Positions 43,654-56,172 of a stretch of 64,000 bases of DNA are shown piece by piece. This DNA comes from Lichtheimia corymbifera B2541 (Eukaryota; Mucoromycota; Mucoromycetes; Mucorales; Lichtheimiaceae). The stretch covers positions 1 to 64,000 of the forward strand of contig JNEU01000966.1 of NCBI GenBank assembly GCA_000697475.1, in the 5' to 3' direction. Below the pieces are notes generated by a model that saw nothing but the letters and a program-made list of their open reading frames with translations, was not told where the DNA came from and searched no databases. The translations under genes and the position numbers were made by a program. The number at the start of each line of letters is the position of its first letter. The stretch's first letter is position 1.

Positions 43654-44733
43654 TTAAGCATAGCGATTAAAGGTACCCATGGTGAGATAGTTGCCCTTGA
43701 CTTCCTTCTTTTCATAGATACTCTTGATCGCCTTGGACATTTCAGTGTTCTTTTGCTTCTCCGCAAGTTCTTGAGCGACCTTGCCCATCACAGCCGTAGC
43801 TGCTGCCGATGAGATGTTGGATTTTTTCGCTGGAGGAGGTGTGCTTGCACTGGATGATCTGGGTGACTCGGACGCCAATTGTTCTCGTTTACGCTTCTTC
43901 TCAGTACCATTTCCATCCGCTTGTTTGGCTGCCTTTTTAGCTTTCTATTATATACCCAATTCCATGATTAATCTCTTATCTCACTCAAATGGTCTGATCC
44001 CCTTCCTCCTCTTACCTTTTCAGCCTTAGCTTTGGCCTTTTTGGCTTTCATGACAGCTTTCATTCCATCCACTTCTTCCTTGGCAGGGTTGATGACGATC
44101 ACATTCTCTCGCTCAAAAGGTTTGCCACACTATTATCATTACCTGTGTTAATAAATGATTCCTAGCATGAAACTTGTATACCAACTTACCGATACACATT
44201 CATAGGTTTTGACTTCCTTTAATGCTTGCTCTGCAAAGACGCATCCACATGTATCGAGATAGACGAATCGATGTTTGCCGTTCATTTCCTTCATTGATAC
44301 TGGACAAATAAAGCGACTTTGAATATCCTTATCCAAATGGCCCATGGTGGTCGAGTCCTTGGCAGCATCGTTCTCGTCAAACGCAGGGTTGGGTGTGAGG
44401 GTCAACTTGACGGTGTCCTTTGGGGAAGTGATATGCGAGCAAATCTTGTCACCATCGCCATACACATTCTTGTCGAGCATATACTCAATAATGGCATCTT
44501 GGTTGTACAGTTTGCCTAGACCACATGCGACGATCGGTGGTTGTAACGGTTGCTATGCAAAAACAGGATGAGTCCACGATCTCGTTATTCCAAATGCAAT
44601 GCCTTCTTACCTTGGATAGAGCACAATAGAACCATGCTGCAACACGTTCAAGATCGGGATTGACTTTGACCTCCTTTTGCTTCTCTTTGACAAGTTCAAT
44701 GCGTCGAGGAATAGATCCACCGTCGTTACCCAT
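43654..44733 (-). CDS. RTF2: Replication termination factor 2 (RTF2)
   Basis: Four or five exons, about 300 residues. It opens with MGNDGGSIPRRIELVKEKQK, the signature start of RTF2. The central C2HC2-type RING/U-box-like domain follows (CGLGKLYNQDAIIEYMLDKN, SRFICPVSMKEMNGKHRFVY, CGCVFAEQALKEVKTYEC, CGKPFERENVIVINPAKEE). The tail is Lys/Ala-rich and Ser/Pro-rich (KAKKAKAKAEKKAKKAAKQ, ESPRSSSASTPPPAKK) and the end is NYLTMGTFNRYA. RTF2 supports stalled replication forks and barriers in fission yeast; the human orthologue works at stalled forks and is removed by DDI1/2. The orthologue call is firm. Confidence 0.93.
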
Positions 44734-44977
44734 GGTATTTTTAAAGGAGAGGAGAAGAAGACGCAGCTAGCATTTTAGTCGCCCACCTTAATTTCATTCG
44801 CCCAAATTCAGTAATTCTCAAACTAGACCAATGCATTGACATGATTGTAAACCAAATAAGGATATCATTTACTATAGATGTGAGCTACATGTTTTTTTTT
44901 ATATAAACAGCTATTTAAAAAGGATATCAATACATGGAATCTTTGCAAGTGTGGGATATGTGTTAGGGTCGGGTAGT

Positions 44978-47753
44978 TTAGGGGGATGTTAACTGGGAAG
45001 CAATGCTTTGACAAGTGCTCTCAGTGATATCAATCAAGCCTTCTTCATCAAGGTCGTCTTCCTCAAAGCCATGATCTTCAATGGATTCGTATTCTGTAGT
45101 AAGCTTCTCATCAATGGTGACCTTTGTTGCATTGCCATCTATATGAAAAAATCAGTCATTGCACGTTTCTCCTTATAAGCGTAGTTCTCTTCGTCGTATG
45201 TACCGATAGCTTCTCCAATGATGGTCAACTTTTTCTTGATCATCTTCCACAACGTGATGTCTGCAAATAAATCCTTATGTGTAAGAAACTATCCGGGGGG
45301 CGACAACCACTTGCACTTGCCTAATGTGTTCAAAGCAAGGATATACTTGACAGTGACAGGTCCAATTCTTCCCATACGCTATTAGAACCATGCGCATGTT
45401 AGTCTGTTGATACCCAAGATCTTAAAGCAGAGGGCCTTACATGAGCACGATCTTCAGACTGGAGTAATTGAGAAGGTGTCCAGAAAAGTTCAGCAAAGAT
45501 GACTATTTTGGAAAAGTAGAATCAGCACCATCATCATACCCTGCTCATGTTTTCAAATCGGTTACATACCAATATCTGCCATGCTCAAAGTCAAACCAAC
45601 GCCGATCACTATACTTAAGAGAGCCACTTGCACCTTACTGGTGGGCGATTGGAATTTCTCGCATAATTCCTGTCGTACTCTGGGATCCGTTTTTCCATCA
45701 ATGCGAATATACTCGACCTAAGCACGTTGTTAGTAGTGGCCTAGCTATCAATGTCATCCACTTGCATTGTTTTTCTCGAGTGTTTCTGCAATGCTATCCA
45801 TCATTGTCTTGTGATACGCAAAGATCAATATGCGCTCCTCAGTGCTTTCCAGCATATGATTCAAGTATTCGCATACAATGGGTATCTTGATAAGGCCTGT
45901 GGCAGTATACTATGATGATAACTTAGTCACTACAAGGGTTGATTGTCAAAAGTAATCTTGCTCTTACCATCTCCAACAGCTTTGCTTGCTTCTCGTTGTT
46001 CCCCTCCTTCGATCCCTGCAATCGATCCAAGCCCTCGCTTAGCTGTTTCACTGCCTTGGCGTCCTTTTGAGACGGCTGTACAATCACTGTTTGTCGCATC
46101 TTGGCTGGTAGTTCAAGGCCAACTTCGTCCTTTAGACGTCGCACCAGAATGGTCTTTTCAAGGATGAAATTGAGTTCTGAGAGGTTTTGAGCTCCTAGAA
46201 TCATTGACTTTTGAGTGAATAAATCATACTAACTGCACTTTGATGAATAATACCTTTGTATTGAATGCCATAGGGTGTGACCTGGGGCTGACAATAGCGA
46301 TCACCAAATGCAACACGTGATTGGAATAGCTTGGGACACAGGGCGTTGATTTGAGTAAATAGCTCAATCGGTCGTGAGAAAGCAGGTGTGCCTGATAGGA
46401 GAAGTACGTGATCCGATTTCTGAAGGATTGGTTTCAAGGCCTTTGTGCGCTTGGTCTATGTATTGGTCATAGATAGCATGTTAGCTGAATAGGTCACCAT
46501 CACAACATTGTTGCTATCCTATATTACCTGTGGAGACTTGATATAATGGCTTTCATCACAAATGATGAACTTGAACTTGCATTTTTTGATGGGCTCGATA
46601 TCTTTGGTTGCCAAATCATAGCTGATCACGTAAAATTGGATATCTTTTGGCGTGGTGGCGGTGGTCGATTGTGTTCTTCGTCGTTTTGCGTTCCTTGGTC
46701 CATCATCATTACTGCCATCCACCTGCATCATATAGTCATCCATTTGAACCGTTTTGGTGACTGTGGTACTACCATGCTTCGCAGCTGCAGCGACGGTCAA
46801 CTCCAAATCACCACCTTTGAGCACGACATAGATTTCATCCTCGGGAATCTTCAACCAACGTCTGATCTCGCCTTTCCAAGTAAAACGAAGAGATGATGGG
46901 CATATCACCAATACGGGCCATGCTTCTTTATATGCTTGTGATATCACCAGAGCCTGAAGGGTTTTTCCAAGACCCATCTCATCACCAAGAAGCATTCTTC
47001 CTCCTCTGTTCAGTCCTTCACGTACACCTTGTTTCTGAAACTCCTTGAGGATTGACCATACATGCGATTGTTGAACAGTCGCCAACCGTTCATCACTATC
47101 AGCAACAGCAGAAGAGCTATCGCCATCTTCTTGTTCAAGCACATGGATGACTTGTTTGGGTAAAGGATGAATGTGGCAACCCAAGCGAGCAGTGGATGAT
47201 GTGATAGTATGGATGGACTTGTCATACATTTCTTTGGTAGCTGAGATAAGCCAGAGACATGCCACTGGATCCCATTGTGCTGGTATACTGCGTAAAGCTG
47301 CTATTACTTGGGGATCGAATTGGACTCGAATACCAATCTTGTTGGATGAATGAATCATGAAATAAATCTGAATAGACTCTTGAGCGTGATTGATATTGCT
47401 TCGAGTATTGCTGCTGCTGCTGCTGGCCGTAGGGCGTGGTTGGGATATCATCAATGCACTGCCGTTGTTGTTATTATTGGTACTGTTTGGTTGAAGAGTG
47501 GTGTGGTTTTGTTGTTGCAATGGGGTTGCATCGGTTTCTCTCGGTGTGCTGTTGTCCCATTTGAAGAATCGACATTGTCTTGTTGAACACTAATGACGTT
47601 CAGGTCATGTCAAAATATATCCTTCGCTCCTGGGTGGCTGCTGCACTTGCATAAACGTACCGTCCAGAACCAACGTCCTTTGTTTTTCCCTTCTTTCTTG
47701 GTCACCAACTTGCGTGCACCAACGCCACAGTAGCATGAAACATCCGGTGTCAT
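44978..47753 (-). CDS. SMARCAL1-like annealing helicase with N-terminal GRF zinc finger
   Basis: Exon 1 (47753-47661, 31 codons) and exon 2 (47589-46528, 354 codons) join in phase. They form a GRF zinc finger: CYCGVGARKLVTKKEGKNKG, then RWFWT | CSTRQCRFFKWDN across the intron. After a low-complexity linker comes a HARP domain (IRVQFDPQVIAALRSIPAQW, WLISATKEMYDKSI). The SNF2 ATPase follows: GDEMGLGKTLQAL, ICDESHYIKS, LLLSGTPAFSRPIEL, LVRRLKDEVGLELPAK, LIFAYHK, IRIDGKTDPRVRQ, EDRAHRMGR. The tail is acidic. Later introns give about 800 residues in total. It is a replication-fork-remodelling enzyme that reanneals RPA-coated single strands. An in-frame ATG at 47879 is an alternative start, but the intervening stretch is pyrimidine-rich and UTR-like. 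Confidence 0.85.
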
Positions 47754-48086
47754 GTTCCCGAGTGTGAAAGGAAAAGATACAAAATTGACTTTGAAGCAGC
47801 TTGTAAGGTGATACCACAAACGCCAGACATCATCATCCACATGACTGGTCTTTGAAATTCCTGTTATCTTAGTTCCCATAATTGACACCAAATCACATGC
47901 AAGTACTTCAGCTTTTATGGAAGATGATAAATGGATGAAATGAAGACAATGGTATTCTTTTGATATAGCTCTACTGTATAGGAAATGTTGCTATGAAAAT
48001 GATTCTTTTTTCTTGAGGGGGATAAAAGAAGGTTGTGATATGGGAAGGATGCGGAATGAAATGGCTCATCGAAGAGCTACTTGTGT
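47754..48086. other. Short intergenic spacer
   Basis: Promoter side of the SNF2 gene and 3' flank of the PQ-loop gene. Nothing else is seen. Confidence 0.35.
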
Positions 48087-49174
48087 TTACTTTTTGGATG
48101 CAATCTTGTAAATGTAGAATTGGAAGAAGATCTATACACCCATCCCTATTAGCCTTACATCCAGAGACTCTCGAGATAAACATACTTACAGTGAAATCAA
48201 AGAACAAAGTACCACCACTGCCCAGCAGCCAAGGATAGTTGATCAACAAATATGTACGATCCATGGATTTGACAAAGATAGACTACATAAACATATACCC
48301 AATAAGCTTACCATTCCACCATCCTAGTATTCCTTGGTACTTACAATGCAATAAGTGAGATTACCCGTGACACTAAAGATAAACATCCACAGGCTGAGGC
48401 CTTCGACACTCTCCTTTCGAAAGTTTTGCATGATTTGAGGGATGCGAGATGCACAATAGAGAAAAGCGCTTGCATAACCGAGGAGCTGGGCAACAACATG
48501 CCATTGGCTGAAATCCACAGGATCGTCGGATGGAGCGAAAAAGTACCAAGCCGAAACACCCAGCGTGAACGCCATGAACACCACACTTGACAATACGAAT
48601 ACTCGAACAATCTTTTGTGTACGCTCAGATAACTTGTCAGTCCGTTCCTTGAATGCTTCCTCATCCACGTTTTCAATTTGCTCGGAAAGAAGATGCGTGG
48701 TCTCGTTGGTGGTGATAGATGTGCCATCGTCACAATATCCTTGAGAAAAGAGTCGATAGTAGAGAACTTGTCCCATCAATAAACAATCGGCCAAAAGGTA
48801 ATATGCTGCCACAAGTAGCTAGATCGTATCATGGTAGTGTGTGAGTACCTTTTGTGTGTGTGTGTGCATTGTTCATATTACCATGGTGACCAATAAATCC
48901 TCAAGAATCACGCCCAGCAAGTTGAAAATGTCGCCAAAGATCCATAATAGCAAGAACTGAACAGAGACACCATCCGTATTCTTGAGACGATAGTTTTCAT
49001 ATAATTGTCTATCTTGACACATGAAAAACCTGATCACACAAGCTACTGCTGACCCGATCGTGCGATCGCGAATGACACTCACGGCGTAAACACCACGAAC
49101 CAACAGGCGATACTCGCATAACCGAAAAAGAGCGCCCAGGCATCTCGGTCATTGACTTCATCGAGGATTGCCAT
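48087..49174 (-). CDS. PQ-loop repeat vacuolar/lysosomal transporter (Ypq1/PQLC2-like)
   Basis: Exons from 49174 (MAILDEVNDRDAW) to the stop at 48087 give a seven-span PQ-loop protein. PQ-loop 1 is split by an intron: FFGYASIACWFVVFTP | QLYENYRLKNTDGVSVQFL. PQ-loop 2 is GYASAFLYCASRIPQIMQNF and RKESVEGLSLWMFIFSVTGN. The end is PWLLGSGGTLFFDFT | IFFQFYIYKIASKK. A cytosolic loop of about 60 residues between spans 3 and 4 contains NETTHLLSEQIE, a possible acidic dileucine vacuolar-sorting signal. Family members export basic amino acids from the vacuole or lysosome. Neither the substrate nor the exact orthologue can be read from the sequence. Confidence 0.9.
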
Positions 49175-49856
49175 CTTGAATAAAGGAGAAAGTGGAGAAG
49201 AGGAAGAGGAGAACAACAGCGGAATAGAAAATGAGAAACAGCTTACAGCTTATTATGACTCAGAGGTCGCTCTCTTGCTTCTGTGAAGAAAATGAATGTG
49301 ATTCAGGGTGGTGGCTGGTGCGTGTGTCTCATTGATTGTGCATATAGTTGGCAAGACACACATGTTTTCATGTTACACATACCAACGTTGAGCATCGATC
49401 CGCAATGAGAACGAAGAGAGATAAAGGGTCCTTGCTTACCATTTGTATTTACGCTACCGAACGAATCATTGTGCTACTCTGGTATCCAAAACATTGTGCT
49501 GATCCAGGCACCGCTTTGAAACGTCGTTGCAGAAATGTTCAGTCATTACCTTACTTGACAACGTCCGCTAACTAGCTACCAAGCCGTATTAATACACGCC
49601 TGAAGCATTGCATTAGTAGTGTGATCCATCGCTTATTCTTGCACACACAAGGCATGTAGAGTGGAAGATAATGGTACAATCCCCTTTTGGTAATAAATAT
49701 TTGGAGATGACGGAGGACCTAAATATTTGTTTGGGGTTTGATTACAACATACAAGGAGGAGAGAGAGATGATGATGATGGTATCATTATGTCAAATAGGA
49801 TGGTACAAAATACAAAGAGCACATGGAGGAGGTGGGAAATGAGATTATTACAATCA
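49175..49856. other. Intergenic, nothing recognised
   Basis: A purine-rich run at 49185-49215 next to the PQ-loop start (polypyrimidine in its sense). No gene is seen. Confidence 0.35.
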
Positions 49857-51297
49857 TCAGCGTACATTGTGCTGTGTAATATAATCCCCGCCATCCACAT
49901 TGACGGTCTGCAGTGGTTGGTCAATCATAGGAAGCTCATTGTTGGCACCATAGTTGGGCTGCTGCAATGGTCCATCGGTAACTTGCAAGTTGGTCGCACG
50001 ACCTTTGAATCCATCCAAACGGGCCTTGAATGGTGTAGCGCATGTTACTCTGCCAAGAGCCGGGTAGTATTGCCGATATGCGAAATACGCGCAACCAAGG
50101 CCTTTTGATTTATCCATTTAGCATAAACGGCAAATGACATGATAACATGTTCCCATACACATACCAAGCAACGATCCAATAAACACATCTTGCCAATGAT
50201 GACGGTAATCCTCCGTTCTTGAAATGGCTACTAGCAAGCTACCAATGATAGGAAATGAAAAAAGAAATCCTTTGTAGGTGCGCTACATATTATGATTGAT
50301 ATGTACTATAAGTTGGCTGCTATGTTTTGTGAAGGCTCATGTCCCTTACCCCAAGCTCATCCGCAAACATCTGCATTTTTCCGGCAAGGTAGAAAGCAAG
50401 GTAACTCAAACCTGCAAATGAAACTGGTAACCGCATTTAAGTGACCCACCCTATTTGCAATAATACACACCCTCAACAACATACATGATGAATGTCCACT
50501 AGGAAAGCTCTTGAATCCATCAATCATATCATGGGTATCAGCGGGTGTTGTGCAAATGGTGTAATTGGATAATCCAAATTTTGGATCGGACGAGCCAGAT
50601 GGTGGTTGACATCGGTCGATAAAATCAGGTCTTGGTCTTCCAACTGACACCTAAAGCCAAGAGAACGTGTGAAAGACGTGTTGTTGTGGCGAATGAAAAC
50701 TCAAAAAAAAAAGTGCCGAGCCGATCGGGTAGCACAATGAAGAGAATCAAAATGATCCAGAAAAGGAACTTTTACCTTGATAACCGTAGTCAACATGGCA
50801 CACAAACTCAGGCTTACACAAAGACCTACATAACACAAACATTTGCACACGACGAGTATAAATCCTTCTATCCCATTTTTGCCTTTTATCCAGGATGTTG
50901 TTCTTGGCAGAACATGTGTTACCGAGAATGCCACTATGACAATCGACCAAGCTTCGTCTGAGGCCAAGGGATATTATGGCAATAATGATGATAGGTATGA
51001 TGCAGCATATAATCTATTCCACCACAACAACAAGCAAAAGTCAATTCGTTGCGTAGTAATAATTCATGCATCTCATCATCCACTTACTGCTACCAGCCAC
51101 ATAGGTACAGAATCTCTCGCCGAATGAGTAAACATGATTGTCTTATCCTCGAGCGAAAATTCTCGGCGAAAGGGAGTGATATTGTCAACTCCAAGGAATA
51201 CGGCTGCCATGACAACTACCAACACCCAGTCAGGTATATAGGATCGAATGATGCGTCGAGTGATTGGGCTCTTCCAATCCACTTGCAAAGACGACAT
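49857..51297 (-). CDS. PAP2-family lipid phosphatase (DPP1/LPP1-like)
   Basis: A multi-exon membrane protein of about 330 residues. It starts MSSLQVDWKSPITRRIIRSY with a membrane span (WVLVVVMAAVFLGV). Further spans lie around IVIVAFSVTHVLP and LCVSLSLCAMLTTVIK. The three PAP2 active-site motifs are present: KVSVGRPRPDF (motif 1, KxxxxxxRP form across an intron), KSFPSGHSS (motif 2, nucleophile-assisting His) and SRTEDYRHHWQDV (motif 3, catalytic His). A cytosolic tail of about 70 residues follows (GRVTCATPFKARLDG, NVDGGDYITQHNVR). It dephosphorylates diacylglycerol pyrophosphate, phosphatidate and similar lipids at vacuole or Golgi membranes. The 5' exon junctions are the least certain part. 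Confidence 0.85.
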
Positions 51298-52850
51298 GAT
51301 AGTAAAGAAGATTGTATTTGGACGTATGTGCTATTAAGTGAGTGCGAGGAAAGAAAAATAAGACATGTCCGGAAAAGGGCGAGGTATATAAAGGTGGGAT
51401 GGCATCAAGCGGGGTATGCCATCATCGCCTATTGTCGGATTTTGACGGTAGAATCGTGCCGATCATGTGCGACATCATTGGCTGGTGAGCACCATTGCGG
51501 CAAACACGCCCAAACTTTGTGCGATATGTGATGCTGCTGTCCCTGGTGTAAGCCTATTAACCTCTTCCAGATGTTTCTAAATCAACATCCTAAAGCTATG
51601 TTTCGAGTAAACATTCCCCATGAAAAAGCAGCGTCATCATTTTTCTTCATGTTGTCACCTCTCGTCAACCGCACCAACAGGTGACCAGCATATGGATAGC
51701 GATAAGCAATGATGATCCTCGAATCGGGTAAGATCACCAGTCACTACACTGAAATGAACATACCCAACAACCAAATCACAAAGTAACTTTTTCTGGCAAA
51801 CATTGCGTCGAATTTTTTGCTTGTTTCTATCTCCCAAGCTCCTGATTGGACGTTTGATAGTTCCCATGCTCCAGTCATAGTGCCTTTCACCCGATCAATA
51901 TGGGGTTGATGCCCCGTCGTTGCTAGATTTAATGACGCAAATGTAACCATACAATGTATCACCTAGCGGCCGAGTGTCGAGTTATCAGGGTGGTGAATGA
52001 TAAAGGCAGCTGTCTTTATGAGTGATCCCATGGTTACATATTCAAGAATATTACCTTCTTTGCATCTACATGGATTAACCAACAACAACTCAGCATATCC
52101 ATGCACGGCAAAACCAAAAGCCATAACTCTGCCATATTATTTCTTTCCTTGTGGAAGGGGATGGCACGTTATCAACATTTGCATTATCACTGATACGGAA
52201 AAAAGGTCTATATAGGACAGGCTTTATCGGTATGTATACTTGCGTGCAAGACTACAAATCACCTCCGCTGAACCTGGTTCAGTGCGGTAGCAGTTGATGA
52301 TGTTAACAAGATAATTTGATACGACGCCTACAGCTCTTTGTGCATTGCTGTATCTTCTCATTGCTTGTTAATAAAAGAGCCAAGCCTTACAATGAAAACA
52401 ATGAAAGTTGAACAACCATGAAACGCCATAGAGCGCCAACAAAATTAGTAACATGGATCACTCACAAAATAAGACCATCCACCAATCACACTCATATCAA
52501 CGTGTCTTTTGAAGGTGCCAGTAATCGAAGGCGATCTGATGGAAGAAAGAGGTATATAGACGACAACATCCTTGTTATCTACATGGTGGGTGTGGGTATT
52601 TCTATAACCATAAAAAAGTGAGGGATGTGGTGATGAGTACGTACATTGATGGGGGTCACCTTCACAAAGAACCTTGATGTGATTCAATGTCTACAACGCA
52701 TGAATTCGAATAAGCCTGTCCTCGTGGTTTTGTTACACAAGCCGATCCTTCTGCATCTTTGGCTCTATCTGCAGGGTCAAGCTACTTGACAATGAAAAAG
52801 GACCACCCTTCAAATAGCATCACCACGCTTAATGTCTAGTGAAACGTAAA
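51298..52850. other. Gene-poor stretch
   Basis: No gene is confidently recognised. A minus-strand frame at 51962-51744 has plausible composition (GAWELSNVQSGAWEIE) but no partner exon or similarity. A block at 52735-52800 resembles 1490-1560 (both with a CTCTGCATCTTT or TTCTGCATCTTT segment followed by AGGGTCAA and AACAATGAA or GACAATGAA). Confidence 0.35.
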
Positions 52851-52889
52851 GGTAGCTGTGTTTCAAAATCTCACAGACAAGAGTGGCGT

Positions 52890-53860
52890 CGTTATTAGAA
52901 CAAAGTTGATCAGCATGTCCTAACCAAATTTCAAGTTTTGAGTTGGGCAATCTTGGGGACGTTCCCATCTGTTCACTGTCTCACCTATATTTGGACCGTC
53001 CCGTATTCAAAAATATCATAATGAACCCTGTGATTTTTATATGAATGAAATTGATCAGCATGACTCAGAGAACCTTCTGACCAAGTTTCATCTTCGAGAT
53101 GTGGAATCCCAAGGTGATTTATACTAATTGACATTTCATGAATTTGGCCGGATGCGGAATTTCCGTCGGTCATAGTAAACCCCACATTACATCCTCCCAT
53201 TCAAAACTTTTACATGAAGCGTGAGCTCTTTATGAGAACAAAGTTGATCAGCATGTCCAAGTGCATCTTGTGTGAAAGTTTCATCTTTAAAAAAGGGGAT
53301 CTCAAGATCATGGGCCATCCATCCTACATATATTCCTGCATGTTCAACGTCCGGCGCTCCCATTTTAATCTCACAATGAAGCCTGCGACTTTAATTTGAA
53401 TGGAGTTGTTCAGCATGTCGCAGCCCACCCGCCTGACCAAGTTTCACGATGGAGATGGACAATTGGGGTGGGGGGGTGCACTATGCACCCTACTTGCGCT
53501 CCGTCCGTCCTATATTTGGGCGGTCCGATTCATTGAACCATCATAATGAAGCATACGGTTTTTAAATGAATGGAGTTGATCGACATGACTCAGAGAATCT
53601 TCTTACCAAGTTTCAAGTTCAAAGTGGGCAATCCCAAGATAATACATACTAAATCGATAAATGATAAATCCGGCGCGTACCCCATTTCCGACCGCCTATA
53701 GTAAACCCCACATTGCACCTTCCCATTCAAAATTTTCAAATGAAGTGTGGGTTCATTATTAATACAAAATTGATCAGCATGTCCAAGAGCATATTGTGTG
53801 AAAGTTTCAGGTTCAAGAGAGGCAATCTCAAGTTAATGGAATAATTTACAGTGTGCATGA
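52890..53860. repeat. Array of diverged repeats with a higher-order period near 525 bp
   Basis: The core GATCAGCATG or close variants occurs at 52908, 53053, 53246, 53408, 53578 and 53772. Two unit types alternate: one reading TTGATCAGCATGTCCAAG...TGTGTGAAAGTTTC, the other TTGATC(A/G)(G/A)CATGACTCAGAGAA. The pairs 53053/53578 (525) and 53246/53772 (526) show a larger duplicated block, which also contains AGTAAACCCCACATT twice. The same building block forms the inverted pair at 1.6-1.9 kb. Coding potential in either strand is only fragmentary. Confidence 0.75.
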
Positions 53861-53879
53861 ATATGCCTGACAGCTCAAC

Positions 53880-54345
53880 CAACTTTAATTTCCAGCTCTT
53901 CCCTCTTCCTCCCATTCTCAACTGTTGCCCCATTCAACTACAATCACTGCTAGCATACGATTGTGCTACTTCAACCCATCATGTCAATGCTGCAACTGTC
54001 TTGATCCGATTGTCTTTGACTGAATGGCAACTCCATGGCGTGTACACTCCACTACAACCCCTGCCGTCTTCGATACTGCACACTCCTCTGCCACAACCAA
54101 TCGTAACAGCATTCATTGCAGCAGCAGCTGATATTGCTTTTGCTCCATTGTCTTGTTGAACAGCGTTCTTTCCTTGCAGCAACTCGTCTTACAGCCTTTT
54201 CACGTGGACAGCAGATAGTCATCGTATACAAGCAGCTTTATTTACGTGTAGCAACTTGCTTCAATACATACAACTTCTTATGGATATGAAGATGGATATC
54301 GTACAATGGATGGAACGATACGGATATATACAATGCGTGGAAGGA
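53880..54345 (+). repeat. Dispersed element R1, copy 3
   Basis: Matches the outer part of copy 2 (3550-3380 inverted) and copy 1 (1-370). Shared blocks include CTGTTGCCCCATTCAA, CTACTTCAACCCATCATGTCAAT, TCTTTGACTGAATGGCAA and TTCACGTGGACAGC(A/T)GATAG, and then CAGCTTTATTTACGTG. It lies directly after the 525-bp repeat array, so both families co-occur here as they do at 1-3.5 kb. Confidence 0.7.
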
Positions 54346-55000
54346 GAGCCTTTGTTCTCATGTATCAATTGTCCACTTTGTTCATACAAGGATACCGGCA
54401 TTCCACCAATATCTTCACCAACGGTCAGATCCAAACCTACTATAACACCATCGCCTTTCTCCACTGCTCTTGCAACTTCGGCTTTGACCAGCAATTTTGG
54501 TGCAGATGACTTATATCAGCTCTACCGACCATGCATCATTTTGTCAGCTTATGCACCACAGCCAAGTTACTCGATCCGATAGACGCACACTACACGCCTT
54601 TATCCATGGATGTTGGGACGCAGCACGAAGATAGAAGTAGTTAGATTCCTGTTACAGCGAGTTCGCATATAAAGGAGCCCGTGTATGGATGTACATCTTT
54701 TACAAGCTTTGTGTGATTGGATATTATAGACATGACATGGATGGATGGGGTTGAAAAGAGTAAAACAGCAATGATCCAAGGGAATGGGTGGTTGGTGCCT
54801 ATTTACTTGACTTGTGCCTTGTGCTTCGTATTCTAAGGAGCAGGCGGGAGGGGGGAACCAGCTGATGGCTGCAGCTGCTGGGAGATCCTTATTGAGCGTT
54901 TCAGCCAATAGACATCGCCAATGCACAAAGAAATTGCATTCGACGAAAAACATATAAAAGACAACCTGCAACGACACATTGCCCACCATTATCAAAAGAA
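54346..55000. other. Intergenic, nothing recognised
   Basis: No gene is seen. A TATAAAAG motif at 54952 lies about 50 bases before the methyltransferase start and is a plausible TATA box for it. Confidence 0.4.
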
Positions 55001-56172
55001 ATGACTCGTCAAATTATCCAGACATCTTTTTCGTGGAGCGGTGGTCGTCGTGTTGCTGCTGATAAGAACGTAGCCTACATTTTACCTAGCGACCAAGGCG
55101 AAGTGGAACGACTGAGACTCAACCATGACCTGTGGAAGTACGTGGACTTGTAACAAATTCATATGTGTATGGATCAGGAGGCTCATTTTATTATCTTATC
55201 TTAGGAGCTTGATGAATGGGTTTGTGCTTCCTATTGCAGCGTCTAGACAACATTGGGTATTGACGTATTCCTTCTGCATATAGCCTTTACAAATCCGATA
55301 TGCATGACAAGCTTGAAAAAGGCATCCGCGTACTTGACGTTGGCTGTGGCCCTGGATGGTGGACACTGGTAAAGTCAAAGCCGTATAACAAAAGCTAGCC
55401 ATTTATATAATGATGTCTCCTCTAGGATATGGCCAAGTTGTACCCCAACTCCCAGTTTGTTGGCATTGATATGGCAGATGTCTTTGTCACCGAGAACATG
55501 CCATCCAACGTTACTTTCAAGATTATGAATGCTGGATCTGGATTGGATTTCGAGCAAGATTCATTTGACTTTGTATTCCAGCGATTCCTTGTAATGGGAT
55601 TATCTGTGGAACAATACGTTCAATCGGTGCGTGAAATGAAACGGGTGCTCAAACCAGATGGTGCTATTGAAATACTTGAATTGGTCAATGAATTCAACAA
55701 CGCTACCCCTGCCTTCAAAAAGATCGGTGGTTGGAGTAAGTAATCATTAAGCAGCATATCCTTGGACCTACTAATGACTCGATGGTAGTCTATGAGGCGA
55801 TGCAAAAGAGGAATCTAGATTCGTTCATTGCTGACAAGGTTTCTGGGTTCCTTGAGGATGCTGGATACGTTGATATCAAGGATGTGAATTATGACGTGCC
55901 AATTGGTGAGTTATCTTCTATAAGCACGTTATTCAAAATTAATAGGCGTTATACGATTCAATCTAGGACCATGGGGTAATGAAGCAGGCGAATTGTTTCT
56001 CGCAATCCAGCACTTGGCCTTACCTGCCGTCAAGGTTATGGTGACCCAGTTGGTGTCGGTGGCAGAGGATGAATACGACAAGACTGTGAAACAAGCGTTC
56101 GATGAAGCCAATACAGGAAATGTGTCAACACGATTTCGTTTGATATATGCTAAAACGAGCAATGGCCAATAA
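55001..56172 (+). CDS. Class I SAM-dependent methyltransferase (UMTA/TAM-like)
   Basis: A multi-exon gene of about 290 residues. It carries SAM motif I GIRVLDVGCGPGWWTLDMA, the acidic motif NSQFVGIDMADV, motif DSFDFVFQRFLVMGLS and the post-motif VLKPDGAIEILELVNEF. The N-terminus is MTRQIIQTSFSWSGGRRVAAD followed by DQGEVERLRLNHDLWK, a start typical of fungal orphan methyltransferases that modify small molecules or proteins. Substrate is unknown. The join between the second exon (ending ASRQHW) and the exon beginning near LEKGIRVLD is uncertain; a small exon may be mis-set there. The stop is TAA at 56170. Confidence 0.75.

Noticed and set aside
51655..51962. Minus-strand ORFs after the PAP2 gene
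   Set aside because: Composition plausible but isolated, with no second exon or known domain.
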